64,000 bases of DNA. It comes from Rhizobium sp. 11515TR (lineage in GTDB: Bacteria; Pseudomonadota; Alphaproteobacteria; Rhizobiales; Rhizobiaceae). Within the stretch, counting starts at the first letter, position 1; each line of letters begins with the position of its first letter. The notes beneath the pieces were generated by a model. The model had not been told where the DNA came from, did no database searches, and saw only the letters and a list, made by a program, of their open reading frames with translations. Both the position numbers and the translations under genes were made by a program. The DNA lies in contig NZ_CP022999.1 in NCBI RefSeq assembly GCF_002277895.1, forward strand, positions 372,001-436,000. The letters are read 5' to 3'. Below are positions 57,601 through 64,000 of this stretch, one piece after another.

Positions 57601-57885
57601 GTGGAGCCCCATCGAGTCAATGACGGCAGTGCATTTGGGCTTGACTTTGCTATTGAGAATCCGCGAACGGGTCTTTACGGACTTGGGATCGAATGCGATG
57701 CACCGCGGCACAAGATACTCGATAACGCCCGTGCACGCGAAATCTGGCGGCCAAGTGTTCTGAAGAGATCGATCCCGAACATCCACCGCGTTTCCTCGCA
57801 CGGATGGTACCATAGCCCAGATGAGGAACGGCAGCATCTCCGCAGTGCTGTCGAAGCCGCACTCTACAAGGAGGCTGCTGAATGA
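51613..57885 (+). CDS. Zinc-ribbon/pseudokinase/SF1-helicase/Vsr-like nuclease giant protein
   Basis: A 2090-residue protein. Zinc ribbons: C5, C8, C19, C29 and a second near 62-83 (CPNGHPVEEGDLLCVTC). Residues 115-370 have a Ser/Thr kinase fold: HRD at 233-235 and N240 are present, but the DFG motif reads SGFG (G255) and the VAIK lysine position appears to be Thr (T150), so it is probably a pseudokinase. Residues about 930-1960 form a COG1112-type SF1 helicase: GPPGTGKS at 978-985, YDEAS with D1639/E1640, GDEKQMPPT, ENVQGDERD and LNVAVTRARSK. The C-terminal REase_MTES/Vsr-like nuclease has D2011 and E2027-C-D2029. The layout recalls Mokosh MkoA. It overlaps both neighbours. Confidence 0.85.
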   Translation: MIRLCPNCNTERPLSEFFCQNVLTGGKTCNWDLTSVAIREPGASSAQSADSLLDVSAPAASLPHERTCPNGHPVEEGDLLCVTCGAEIEMDGPALATVVAEPASNTSPVSASVPTEIGGWTVESRIASSSSVRERFIATNPVSGQRGVLTLYADGAEPDTAVYDAIRNMPLDHLPEIFEIGRWNGRAYEISEEITGGTLEQLIANSSDTDLLRTITFEIGKALGSFSQAGLRHRDIRPSNVLIRTAAPLDLVISGFGSARLSDYDLDIVAPLETTRYMAPEAIAGGVSAASDWWSLGMIVLEIATAGKCFEGINSHALLIHIITNGVEIPTDIHPTIAVLLRGLLTRDHRDRWQWREVRAWYDGEDVPVSNTGQSTPEQDSRAAISLGGKEFRKPSSYALAAAEPGNWDEARNQVTRGSVAAWVEDAGIDPAAQAAIRRLSHTEGLMDDLKLSLALKILHPSMPLIVKGNIVTPGWLLDHPVEGTELIFGPATEFLRRLGAEEWLQRMKQRGLSVREKAKQFSIQLNEEDLQIHLLSTSKARLTALWAERRRIFPDTDHPGLNSLIERRQTTEEDFILLLSAEVSQFRSVDEILDETSKTADRAGVHFFDREEARELLQHSRRDLHAMIEDRLNGFSRCGVERVDEWADQFRLDRRISLDRSLVLLSVPAEHWLEPPKQAYVSTLLEYFSKKISGSILRGPLTKMTIGKTTPRVDVTELGTESRPAPAILDHILARSEQTQTLDPAAIGVSDTLERRMRSLHAHSTLYKRDTGIDGMYLGFPFLLHREDRTRTRIAPILLWPIKIIPEVGNRGHASIGFDRDRDEVRLNPAFEGMFGIDAARRWQEAANDLLGRSTVTAADVVDGFGGLADLGVRQLGQLPGKDTTVEIGRPKIVCAGVFFHLAYMGQAIVEDLRALKGKQLSDSGLETALKVTDAEPAAPTATKVPELDRYFTVASDPSQEAAVLEARNAPGLVIQGPPGTGKSQTIVNMVADAIGRKKSLLVVCQKQAALEVVKKRLEAEGLEDRIFMITDTNRDREPILTAIRDQLTAQHGAAGTQGWRRDRQNLAMRIETIEKDLNVHHEALHHVDETTGLSYRELLGELIELEASGVPLDVPGLRRLLVRLEAGAVAALAEACASQARFWLPSKFEGNALAALKIFNPDEANMAAFRGDLIAFVDSETERLAVLTKTDHALPMNDPEPYRLWFDRHDADFQQLEDQERHNLARWLRLCGRSGTDSKALEIASVLAELAGRLRSLLGTSPPENIRIRMAALDGNALQSDVDLARAVSIQPTGLGKLNPFRWLRAKRLKTRTAQLGLEGTPPTDLLRAGEWELQLRPLREALIATLVGLGDGKLVNREMPWDALARLADDRHAALKKTQALANAAFAFPSADAMGQVVAKATLAQYEQLRDSAEHAFERHEAKQFSRASLSNAEQWLEPGWVEARLQAINNDEGNDTAIDAIFRALTTLEPFQRFRIRLNALPAEAMEIFAVLRTKENDLLAVPVHKLEDEVRKIINREARLAWKTKLESEFPQLLYDASELQSKIRTVAESERAMRRANKQMLTYGIDGSKVASEREWEPITRLRGQRAQRLREFLEKGPDLGLMELRPVWLMNPDVASRVLPLRKGMFDIVIYDEASQMPVEYALPTLFRGKIAIVSGDEKQMPPTAFFSSKVENDEADVFDGEDLDEDATEVERETYNDTWNRREIKDCPDLLQLAKSVMPTTTLQIHYRSAYRELIGFSNASFYANRLSVPVRHPDDEIRRAKPIEVVRADGVYLDQKNEIEAEKVVDVLADLWKADGRKPTVGIVTFNRKQADLIDEVLEARARRDEQFRTILTRERDRVEGGEDVGFFVKNVENVQGDERDVIIFSSTFGRNAQGSFRRNFGVLGQKGGERRLNVAVTRARSKVIMVTSMPTELVSDMLSSRRKPTIPRDYLQGYLEYARMMSDGDFTSGRTLLDRLVTERSAMQYRGEDSLDGFANSVFEFLSRLGVEPHRVNDGSAFGLDFAIENPRTGLYGLGIECDAPRHKILDNARAREIWRPSVLKRSIPNIHRVSSHGWYHSPDEERQHLRSAVEAALYKEAAE

Positions 57886-59234
57886 GTGGACCGAAAGTTG
57901 TCAAGATCGTCACGCGCGAGGAACTCATCGACATCTGCCGGGGCCACATAGCAGCGCTTCGCGCGGCTGCTGGACAATGGGAACGGATCGGCAGGCGAAA
58001 TGACACCATAAACGACGGAGATATTGCCGCTGTCCAAGCAAGGATAAATGCGATGGAGCAATTGCTTAGGGCGGACAAGTTTGCGGATCTACAAAAGCGT
58101 GTACCTGCTGAGATTGCGTTTCTGACTGCTGATTTAGAAGACCGTCTTCAGAAGGCGGCCGACGCGAAAGCATCCGAACGAACGAAGGAGAAAAGGCTGC
58201 GTGCAGCGGCCGTAACCCTATCCCGCATGCTCGGGGAGAGGCAGATGCCAATCCCACCCGAACTGGCGACACCTGCCCGGCATTCTGTCCAAGAACTTGA
58301 AGCGGCAATTTCGAAAGCACTGGAAGCCGTTTCTCCACCACAGCAAGCCGTAGAACCATCACAACGCCAAAGGGAGCTCGCTGCCGCCCTCTCCCAGGAC
58401 GAGGAACGGACCACCTTTGCAGCTTGGCTTGAGAGCCGGGGGGACGATAGCGACCCCAAGCTAGCGGCTCTCGAACGTCAACTCGATGAATTAAAAGCCC
58501 TAGACCTTTCCACGGCAGCCGTGTTTACGGAGCGCGTCCGTTCGATATCTGATGAGCCCCCGTCGAGGCACTCTCTCCTGATTGACAGCCTTACCGTCGA
58601 TGTAGCGAGCGCAAAACGAGATGCCAGAGAACGCCTGACCTTGCGGACCGAGCTTGCTTCGCTGAGAGCACAACTCGCCCTGCTCGAAGGCGGGGCAGTT
58701 CTTCGGCAGTTGGAAGAGATTGATCGCCTCGAGAGAGGTAATCCGTCGGCCACCGAGTTGAAATCCATGATCGAAGCATCGTCCTCGCTGGTGGAGAGCC
58801 TGCGGAAGGCTAAGGCAGAGCGTGATCGTCGGAGAGTTCTGCTGTCGGGGTTGGCCGAGCTTGGATATGAGGTCAAAGAGGGGATGGAAACTGCGTGGGT
58901 TGAGAACGGTCGTATAGTTTTGAGGCGATCGACGGACCCTGACAATGGCGTGGAGCTTGGTGGCAATCCACAAGCCGCCCTGCAAATGCGCGCGGTGGCG
59001 TTCGAGAGCGCGACGTCACCACATAACATAGCGAACGACGTAAAAGCCGAGACGAAATTCTGCGATGACATCGCTCAATTGCGGTCAAAACTTGCATCGA
59101 CAGGGACAGAGTTCGCGGTCGTGAAGGCGCTCGGTGTTGGAACTACCCCTGTGAAGACAATTGTGGTCGATGATGAACGGGAACGGCGTTATGGCTCCGC
59201 GGACCGCAGACCATCAGAGCGCTCGCAGCGATAA
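57882..59234 (+). CDS. Coiled-coil protein, last gene of the AAA+/radical SAM/helicase operon
   Basis: A 450-residue protein starting MSGPKVVKIVTREELIDICR, a conserved head I have seen on uncharacterised coiled-coil proteins. Residues about 60-340 are long charged helices with heptad-like spacing (ASERTKEKRLRAAAVTLSRM; ERLTLRTELASLRAQLALLEGG), predicting extended coiled coils. A small mixed C-terminal domain includes GMETAWVENGRIVLRRS. No catalytic motif is visible. Its start overlaps the helicase stop by 4 bases, so stoichiometric synthesis with the other three is likely; a scaffold or sensor role is inference. Confidence 0.8.
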   Translation: MSGPKVVKIVTREELIDICRGHIAALRAAAGQWERIGRRNDTINDGDIAAVQARINAMEQLLRADKFADLQKRVPAEIAFLTADLEDRLQKAADAKASERTKEKRLRAAAVTLSRMLGERQMPIPPELATPARHSVQELEAAISKALEAVSPPQQAVEPSQRQRELAAALSQDEERTTFAAWLESRGDDSDPKLAALERQLDELKALDLSTAAVFTERVRSISDEPPSRHSLLIDSLTVDVASAKRDARERLTLRTELASLRAQLALLEGGAVLRQLEEIDRLERGNPSATELKSMIEASSSLVESLRKAKAERDRRRVLLSGLAELGYEVKEGMETAWVENGRIVLRRSTDPDNGVELGGNPQAALQMRAVAFESATSPHNIANDVKAETKFCDDIAQLRSKLASTGTEFAVVKALGVGTTPVKTIVVDDERERRYGSADRRPSERSQR

Positions 59235-59292
59235 ATGCCCTCAAAGCAGAGGGTAGATTTCTTCACTTCGCGACTATTAACTTTGACAACTT

Positions 59293-59316
59293 CTCTGCTA
59301 GTTTTCTTCAGCAGAG
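59293..59316. terminator. Hairpin between convergent genes
   Basis: CTCTGCT (59293-59299) pairs with AGCAGAG (59310-59316) around a T-rich 10-base loop. It overlaps the last codons of the SIR2-like gene and lies 58 bases after the coiled-coil gene stop. A modest terminator candidate. Confidence 0.35.
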
Positions 59317-60470
59317 GACCTAATTAACCTCAAAATCCCGCCATCGTGATCCGCATAGCGTTCTGTGAAATGCGATAGGTTCATATTGTGAATGCCAAAT
59401 AATTTTGCGCATGTCTCGTTATGCTCGATGTAAATTCTATCCGGCCAAAGAGACCCCTCGGCCACATAATTCTCGAAAATATTGGCAATTCTACGCTTCA
59501 GCGTATTTGAGACTTGCCGCTCAATTCCCATACCGGTCGTATACACGTTTCGTGCGTTCAGGTTGTAATCTTCCGGAAATGCCTTCACCCTCAGCAGATC
59601 TAGATTCTGGTTATTGAAACCGAAGCCGAGGAATACGAGCACATTGCTGTTGCCAATGGCATTGTGAATTTTCATCGTTCTGTTGATGTCGTGGGTCTGC
59701 TCTGTGTAGGTGCGAATGTTTTTTGCAATTTCCTCGAGTCGAATATTCTGGTCCATTTTAGCCCCAAAACTCAACAGCCCGTCGCCATAGCCGGAATCAT
59801 TCAAAGTGAGCCCACCCAATGTCCCGTATGGATGAATGATGTTCATCTTCATCACGATTTCGTGGGCATCGCCCAATGGAATTCGATATGCTGCAGCGAT
59901 TTGTCGGCGCAAGTAATACTCAATACATCTGTCGTAGTTGAAACAGATTATTATTATGTTTTCTCCCAACTTGGTGGGGTCACTAACGCCGTCGCAGAGT
60001 ATGCGAAAGAAACTCCCGATCCAAGTGTCATCGGGATTGATAAGTTCCGCTTGGTGTTGATTGAGCAATTTCATCCTCGCATCTTCGGCCAACCTATTCC
60101 AGTTGTCCGGCCACATGCTGGAATCTCGCTCGGCCTTTGCAATCTCCAAAGCGATCAACATTTTACCGATCTGAGAGATATAAGGATCGCTCGGGAAACG
60201 GTGTATAAAAGCGTCTATGCTAACAGCCGTGTGAATGCCCTCATGGATGTCTCGGGCTGCTTTCAACGGCTTGGCTCTCTCAACGGAGTTCGGCCACATC
60301 CGTGTTATGTTGTAGTAGAACGTATCGTCACCGATTACTCGCCTCGGGCTGCTTAGGTCTTTCAGTATCGCGCTGCGGCTAATCCTACGCGCTAACTCCG
60401 ATCCCACAGGCAAACCAAATTCGGCACTCGCTCCAGCGCCAATAACAAACGTCGTGTTATTTCGAAACAT
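59298..60470 (-). CDS. SIR2-fold protein
   Basis: A 390-residue protein, started at the ATG at 60470 (MFRNNTTFVIGAGASAEFGL) with GAGGGG upstream; a GTG at 60536 has no ribosome site. FVIGAGASAEFGLPVGSEL is the NAD-binding GAGxS motif of SIR2-like domains; ICFNYDRCIEYYL has the conserved Asn-Tyr-Asp; IHPYGTLGG matches the catalytic His-containing strand; and FLGFGFNNQNLDLL is typical of the SIR2_2 group. In defence systems (Thoeris ThsA, DSR, prokaryotic Argonaute partners) this fold depletes NAD+. It is convergent with the operon and may be a stand-alone effector. Confidence 0.8.
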   Translation of the reverse strand: MFRNNTTFVIGAGASAEFGLPVGSELARRISRSAILKDLSSPRRVIGDDTFYYNITRMWPNSVERAKPLKAARDIHEGIHTAVSIDAFIHRFPSDPYISQIGKMLIALEIAKAERDSSMWPDNWNRLAEDARMKLLNQHQAELINPDDTWIGSFFRILCDGVSDPTKLGENIIIICFNYDRCIEYYLRRQIAAAYRIPLGDAHEIVMKMNIIHPYGTLGGLTLNDSGYGDGLLSFGAKMDQNIRLEEIAKNIRTYTEQTHDINRTMKIHNAIGNSNVLVFLGFGFNNQNLDLLRVKAFPEDYNLNARNVYTTGMGIERQVSNTLKRRIANIFENYVAEGSLWPDRIYIEHNETCAKLFGIHNMNLSHFTERYADHDGGILRLIRSSAEEN

Positions 60471-61080
60471 GCTGGCGCAACCCCTCGGCACCTCAAAGCT
60501 ATATGAAATACAATCTAAGCATGCTTTGAGGCGCACACCAGTGAAACAACGTTAAAGCTGGTGGACTTCCGGCTTTTCCCAGCAACAGGCAGCCCGTTCA
60601 CTGCATCGTGAGCCGATAAAGCATCGCTTCGGCCTGATCTGCGAAATTTGTTAGCGCAACCGGCTGATAGCGTGGGACTTGGATCGCCAACGCTAGGTCT
60701 GCAACGGGCGTGCCAGGTTTGGGTGTAGCTATGTAGGGGGTCGTCAACGTGGCGCGAAGCGGCAAACCCGCAATCGGCCCAAAGCGGTTATTGTTGGCCG
60801 GACGAGAAGCAGCGGCTTCGCGCCTCGAAACCGGTCGTTCATGCGTTTCCCTCACCGTCCTGAAAGCCGTCGTTCGCACGCGCCGACGCTGACAGGGACA
60901 GTGAGTCAAAGTGCCTCCGGCCTAGCCTGCCGATTTTCGTGGGGTGTTGCTACTGCATGAATATACACTGGGCCTTGACTTCTGCCAGAACTGGTGTGGA
61001 CTGTTACATTGCTGTGTCCTAAGTCCCCGTCATAAGGTACGCGCAGGCTTATTTTCTTAAATCAAAAAAGGAGAGCATTC
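60471..61080. other. Non-coding stretch with a dispersed repeat
   Basis: Contains the SIR2-like gene promoter and repeat copy A (60751-60790). A minus-strand frame at 60598-60909 spans the repeat and has no recognisable motifs, so it is not called. Confidence 0.35.
60751..60790 (+). repeat. Dispersed repeat, copy A
   Basis: Forty bases beginning GGCGCGAAGCGG and containing ATCGGCCC and AAGCGGT match copy B at 61399-61440 in the same orientation, with a variable middle. It is probably one of the intergenic repeats scattered through some alphaproteobacterial genomes. Confidence 0.5.
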
Positions 61081-61206
61081 ATGGCACTTAAACCAGGACC
61101 AAAGCCGATAGCGAAATCCACCGGGAAGCCGGATCAGCGCCGCCGTGATAACAAAAGTACACCAGGGAATACACCGTCCCTCAAACCTAGCAAGTCCGCC
61201 AAATAA
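61081..61206 (+). CDS. Small basic protein, 41 residues
   Basis: An ATG frame of 41 codons preceded by AAGGAGAG 6 bases upstream, an excellent ribosome site. The product is rich in Lys, Pro, Ser and Arg (MALKPGPKPIAKSTGKPDQR at the start), with no hydrophobic segment. The strong ribosome site argues for translation. Function unknown; a nucleic-acid-binding small protein is a guess. Confidence 0.5.
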   Translation: MALKPGPKPIAKSTGKPDQRRRDNKSTPGNTPSLKPSKSAK

Positions 61207-61398
61207 GGCACATAAGAGAGGGCTCTCTCCGATTTGCACGTCTACCCCGGTATTCGATTGAACCTGCGCGAAATGCCGCGTGGACTGCGTGCCTGTCGGA
61301 TGTTGGATGTCAGCTTTCTCGAATTCCCCTCCGATGCCGGTCAGTCCGATAACGGCCCCGTATCGGACGTGCACCGTCAAAAGCCAATGTCCGCTGTT

Positions 61399-61440
61399 GG
61401 CGCGAAGCGGAAGACGGCTATCGGCCCGAAGCGGTCATTT
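61399..61440 (+). repeat. Dispersed repeat, copy B
   Basis: Second copy of the element at 60751-60790, sharing GGCGCGAAGCGG, ATCGGCCC and AAGCGGT. The two copies flank the small basic ORF at 61081-61206. Confidence 0.5.
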
Positions 61441-61600
61441 GCTCGCAACCAATCTCGCAAAAAACGATCTAACCAGACTTCACATCGCTTTTATCTAGCA
61501 GGACTGGCTAGGTTCGACCTTCAATGATAAAATCTGCGCGTTTGTTCGATGAAGTGATTATTACGGGTCTTTCGTAACTGCTCGCCCCCGATGAGCCTCT

Positions 61601-62512
61601 GTGCCACGCGACCAACTATCCACCGTGAAGGTTCACATGGACGGCCAACGTCTCCAAGTATTCTGGAATCAGGAGGTCAAATCACTTCTAGCAGTCTACA
61701 GGCAGTTCGAAACCTTGCTGCCTAATCCCAAGACTGCAGGGGCCGAACATCGTGGCGAAGACGGTCGGTATGTGGAAACGTTGATCCGCTCGTACCTTCA
61801 AAAGTATCTGCCAAAAGACCTCGAGGTCCTTACGGGCTTTATTCTCCGGCCGGCGGTTAAGCTGGGAGATAACAACCGATCAAGGTCCAAGGAGCAAGAC
61901 CTTCACACAACCCAGCTTGACATAATAATTTATGACTCTGGAACCTATCCCGTTTTCCAACGAATGGTCGATACGGTAATTGTCCCGCCCGAGGGCGTCG
62001 TTGCAGTGCTTTCAGTTAAAAAGACGCTCCGGGATGCAGAAATCATCGCAGAGTGTAGTGCACTTCTGGAGGCTTCTAAGGCTTGCCGCTGTGACGAGAG
62101 TAATCTTGAAGCGCGCCGTCGCGGACCGTTCCTAGCCTTAGTCGCAACCGATTCTGACCTTGCTGATAAGCAAGAACCGAAAGAAAAAAAACTATTCGAA
62201 AAGCTTGAGACCCTCTACGGCAGCAGCAGTGTTTTCGACGACATGATAGGGTTCATTGGCGACCTTTCCGCTTGGCATGTATTCAAAACGCGGCCGCCGC
62301 CCAAGCTAACTCCCATGAACAGCTTCGCCCAGTATATGTATGTCGAGCTGGGTGACGCTGAATTGCATCAAGGGTTTCAATTTCTATTGTCAGGAATACT
62401 GTCAGTATATTACGACAAGACAAGGACCGGCGTAAAGCGTCCTGGCTTCACTGCGTTTGCAGCAAAGCCGGCTACCGTAATTGGAAAAATCGCCTTTAGT
62501 ACGCTGCGCTAG
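61601..62512 (+). CDS. DUF6602 protein, PD-(D/E)xK-like fold
   Basis: A 303-residue protein from a GTG at 61601; an ATG at 61637 with GAAGG upstream may be the true start (291 residues). AEHRGEDGRYVETLIRSYLQKYLP, LEVLTGFILRP, QLDIIIYD and VIVPPEGVVAVLSVKKTL match the DUF6602 layout, which resembles PD-(D/E)xK nucleases. In relatives the last motif reads ExK (EVK); here it is SVK, so the Glu is replaced by Ser and nuclease activity may be lost. Such proteins occur in defence islands. Function is not established. Confidence 0.7.
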   Translation: MPRDQLSTVKVHMDGQRLQVFWNQEVKSLLAVYRQFETLLPNPKTAGAEHRGEDGRYVETLIRSYLQKYLPKDLEVLTGFILRPAVKLGDNNRSRSKEQDLHTTQLDIIIYDSGTYPVFQRMVDTVIVPPEGVVAVLSVKKTLRDAEIIAECSALLEASKACRCDESNLEARRRGPFLALVATDSDLADKQEPKEKKLFEKLETLYGSSSVFDDMIGFIGDLSAWHVFKTRPPPKLTPMNSFAQYMYVELGDAELHQGFQFLLSGILSVYYDKTRTGVKRPGFTAFAAKPATVIGKIAFSTLR

Positions 62513-62528
62513 GAATAGTCCAGAAAAC

Positions 62529-62558
62529 GAGAGCCGCCCCGTTTCCGGCGCGGCCCTC
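62529..62558 (+). terminator. Hairpin after the DUF6602 gene
   Basis: GAG-A-GCCGC (62529-62537) pairs with GCGGC-C-CTC (62550-62558) with one internal mismatch. A T run (CCGGTTTTTTCC) lies about 10 bases later. Confidence 0.4.
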
Positions 62559-62836
62559 TTACCCGGTTTTTTCCCATATCAGCCGTCAGGAGTGACCGAA
62601 AACACGCTTTGGCTGCATCGTTGGCGGCCCACAGGCCACCCTTGGCAAAACCATGAGTGGTGGCAGATCGGATGTCAAGGCCTTCGCCACAGTTAGCCTG
62701 ACAAATCCGCGTCCGGCCCTTCGAGCACGGTTGGGTCACTGGGTTTTGCGAACCACAACGATGCGCGAGATTTCGGGGCAAGATAAACATTTCCGGCCCC
62801 GTCATATCATCCGCTTTTGGCGCAAAGTTGCCGTCA
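62559..62836. other. Convergent gap between DUF6602 and dnaE2
   Basis: No convincing gene. A 98-codon minus frame starting at 62805 lacks a ribosome site and recognisable motifs. Confidence 0.3.
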
Positions 62837-64000
62837 TCAATGAAAATTCCGGCTCTTCACCTTCAGCGTATCGATTTGCAAATCCGGCACATAGATGTCC
62901 CTGGGCTTGACGGTACGTTTCGGCATTTCGCGAGGATCTGGGCCACCGCCGTGTGTAAAATAGTCCGCCTTGGTAAAGGGAAGCGTGAAGGATTGGTCGC
63001 GATCGGCCAGACCGGAGAGATCGCTTGTCAGATCGAAGAGCTGCTGTGCAACGAGATGCACCACCTCTCCTTCCCGCTGGATGCGGCCATTGATCGCCAT
63101 CATGCTGGAGCCGAGCACGATGCCCCGGCGGCGCTCGAACAGCGTCGGCCAGACGACGACATTGGCGGGTCCTGTTTCATCCTCAATGGTCAAGAACATC
63201 ACGCCCTTGGCGCTGCCAGGTCTCTGTCGCACGATAACGAGACCTGCAGTCATCAGCCAGCGTCCGTCGCGAGCACCCATCGCTTCAGCACAGGTGACGA
63301 TGCTGCGTTCGGTCAGATCCCGGCGGAGGAATGCGATCGGATGCTCCCGAAGCGTCAACCCGGTGTGGCCATAGTCCTCCACGACATTGTGGCCCTCGGT
63401 CATCTGTCGAAGAGTGACATCGGGTTCCTTCTGTTCAGCAATCGCCCTCGCTTCCCGTTCGGAGGCAGCGGCAAAGAGCGGTAACGGTTCGTCCCGGAGC
63501 GCCTTGATCGCCCAGAGCGCATCACGTCGTTGGAGTTTCAGCGATGGCAGGAAGGCGTCGGCTTCGGCAAGCTCGACCAGTGACGCAGCAGGGACGCCGG
63601 ATCTCCGCCACATGTCGTCGACGCTCTCGAAAGGCAGGTCAATGCGAGCAGCCGTTATCCGCGCGACATCCGCGGCCGCTAGGCCTCGGACCATGCGCAT
63701 GCCCAGTCGGACGGCATGGCGATCGCTTCCATCAACAGATTCGAGCGTGCAATCCCACCGGGATCGGTTGACGCAGACTGGGCGGACCTCAACGCCATGC
63801 CGCCTGGCGTCCTGCACGATCTGCGCAGGGGCATAGAAACCCATGGGCTGCGAGTTCAACAGGGCTGCACAGAACGCATCCGGGTGATGCCATTTCACGA
63901 AGCTGCTTGCGTAGGCAATCAGAGCAAAGGAGGCGGCATGGCTCTCCGGGAATCCATAGCTGCCGAATCCTTCGAGCTGGCTGAAGGTCTTTTCGGCGAA
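62837..64000 (-). CDS. dnaE2: Error-prone DNA polymerase DnaE2, C-terminal part
   Basis: The frame is open from the right edge to the stop at 62837 (387 residues visible), so the gene continues outside the window. FSQLEGFGSYGFPESHAASFALIAYASSFVKWHHPDAF is the signature of C-family polymerases near the fingers domain. A helix-hairpin-helix region and an OB-fold (VMFLTIEDETGPANVVVWP) follow, and the end PRDIYVPDLQIDTLKVKSRNFH is the usual DnaE2 tail. DnaE2 works with ImuA and ImuB in LexA-controlled mutagenic translesion synthesis; those genes would be expected to the right. Confidence 0.95.
   Translation of the reverse strand, partial: FAEKTFSQLEGFGSYGFPESHAASFALIAYASSFVKWHHPDAFCAALLNSQPMGFYAPAQIVQDARRHGVEVRPVCVNRSRWDCTLESVDGSDRHAVRLGMRMVRGLAAADVARITAARIDLPFESVDDMWRRSGVPAASLVELAEADAFLPSLKLQRRDALWAIKALRDEPLPLFAAASEREARAIAEQKEPDVTLRQMTEGHNVVEDYGHTGLTLREHPIAFLRRDLTERSIVTCAEAMGARDGRWLMTAGLVIVRQRPGSAKGVMFLTIEDETGPANVVVWPTLFERRRGIVLGSSMMAINGRIQREGEVVHLVAQQLFDLTSDLSGLADRDQSFTLPFTKADYFTHGGGPDPREMPKRTVKPRDIYVPDLQIDTLKVKSRNFH

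Noticed and set aside
51613..57885. Calling the giant protein Mokosh MkoA outright
   Set aside because: The kinase motifs are degenerate, the nuclease is Vsr-like rather than PLD, and the partner genes differ.
60598..60909. 103-codon minus-strand frame
   Set aside because: It spans the dispersed repeat, has no recognisable motif or good ribosome site, and is Arg/Pro-rich as out-of-frame GC-rich DNA tends to be.
62509..62805. 98-codon minus-strand frame after dnaE2
   Set aside because: No ribosome site and no family features; it overlaps the probable terminator of the DUF6602 gene.

Overview
The window reads as chromosomal or megaplasmid DNA of an alphaproteobacterium, most likely a Rhizobiales member. 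This is an inference from a DnaE2-type error-prone polymerase at the right edge, a small acidic protein with the ESFPASDPP motif common in rhizobia, many redox and alpha/beta-hydrolase genes, high GC, and a dense cluster of GANTC sites (the CcrM methylation motif of that class). No rRNA, transposase, integrase or CRISPR array was found.

Left half (1-44 kb): accessory metabolism, efflux and stress genes in short operons. Order: a partial Cys-containing protein cut by the left edge; a minus-strand operon of KefF, a frameshifted KefC and a tri-haem cytochrome c; two large paralogous winged-helix/ATPase regulators (4.5-7.2 and 15.1-17.9 kb) bracketing hydrolases, a flavoprotein disulfide reductase, a molybdenum hydroxylase module (cytochrome c, [2Fe-2S] subunit, molybdopterin-binding protein), an AraC regulator and an SDR. 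Then a hydrolase operon, a small ECF sigma/anti-sigma pair, a cNMP-binding-domain/thioredoxin-reductase-like fusion, an RND pump, a GlxA-type regulator with SDR and MFS genes behind a long inverted repeat, a GST, a Tat-exported molybdenum hydroxylase large subunit, catalase, isochorismatase-type hydrolase, aldo/keto reductase, TDT transporter, alcohol dehydrogenase with a coupled redoxin-like protein, and a serine-beta-lactamase-like/DUF302 fusion that has lost its SxxK motif. Two intergenic regions next to the winged-helix regulators carry tandem TTAA-type repeats phased at about 10 bp, as expected for OmpR-type binding.

Right part (44.4-62.5 kb): this has the look of a defence island. It starts near a degenerate tRNA-like element and contains: a DUF5131 (phage Gp37/Gp68) protein convergent with its usual partner TcmP; a retron-type reverse transcriptase (NAxxH and VTG signatures) fused to DUF3800, preceded by a hairpin-rich leader that may be the msr-msd RNA; eight GANTC sites in 169 bp; a translationally coupled four-gene operon (ClpA-type AAA+ protein with a TTG start, NrdG-like radical SAM protein, 2090-aa zinc-ribbon/pseudokinase/SF1-helicase/Vsr-like-nuclease protein, coiled-coil protein); a SIR2-fold protein; and a DUF6602 protein. 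The four-gene operon is the best candidate for an undescribed system: its big protein resembles the Mokosh kinase-helicase, but the AAA+, radical-SAM and coiled-coil partners do not match any published defence system I can recall. dnaE2 resumes ordinary sequence at the right edge.
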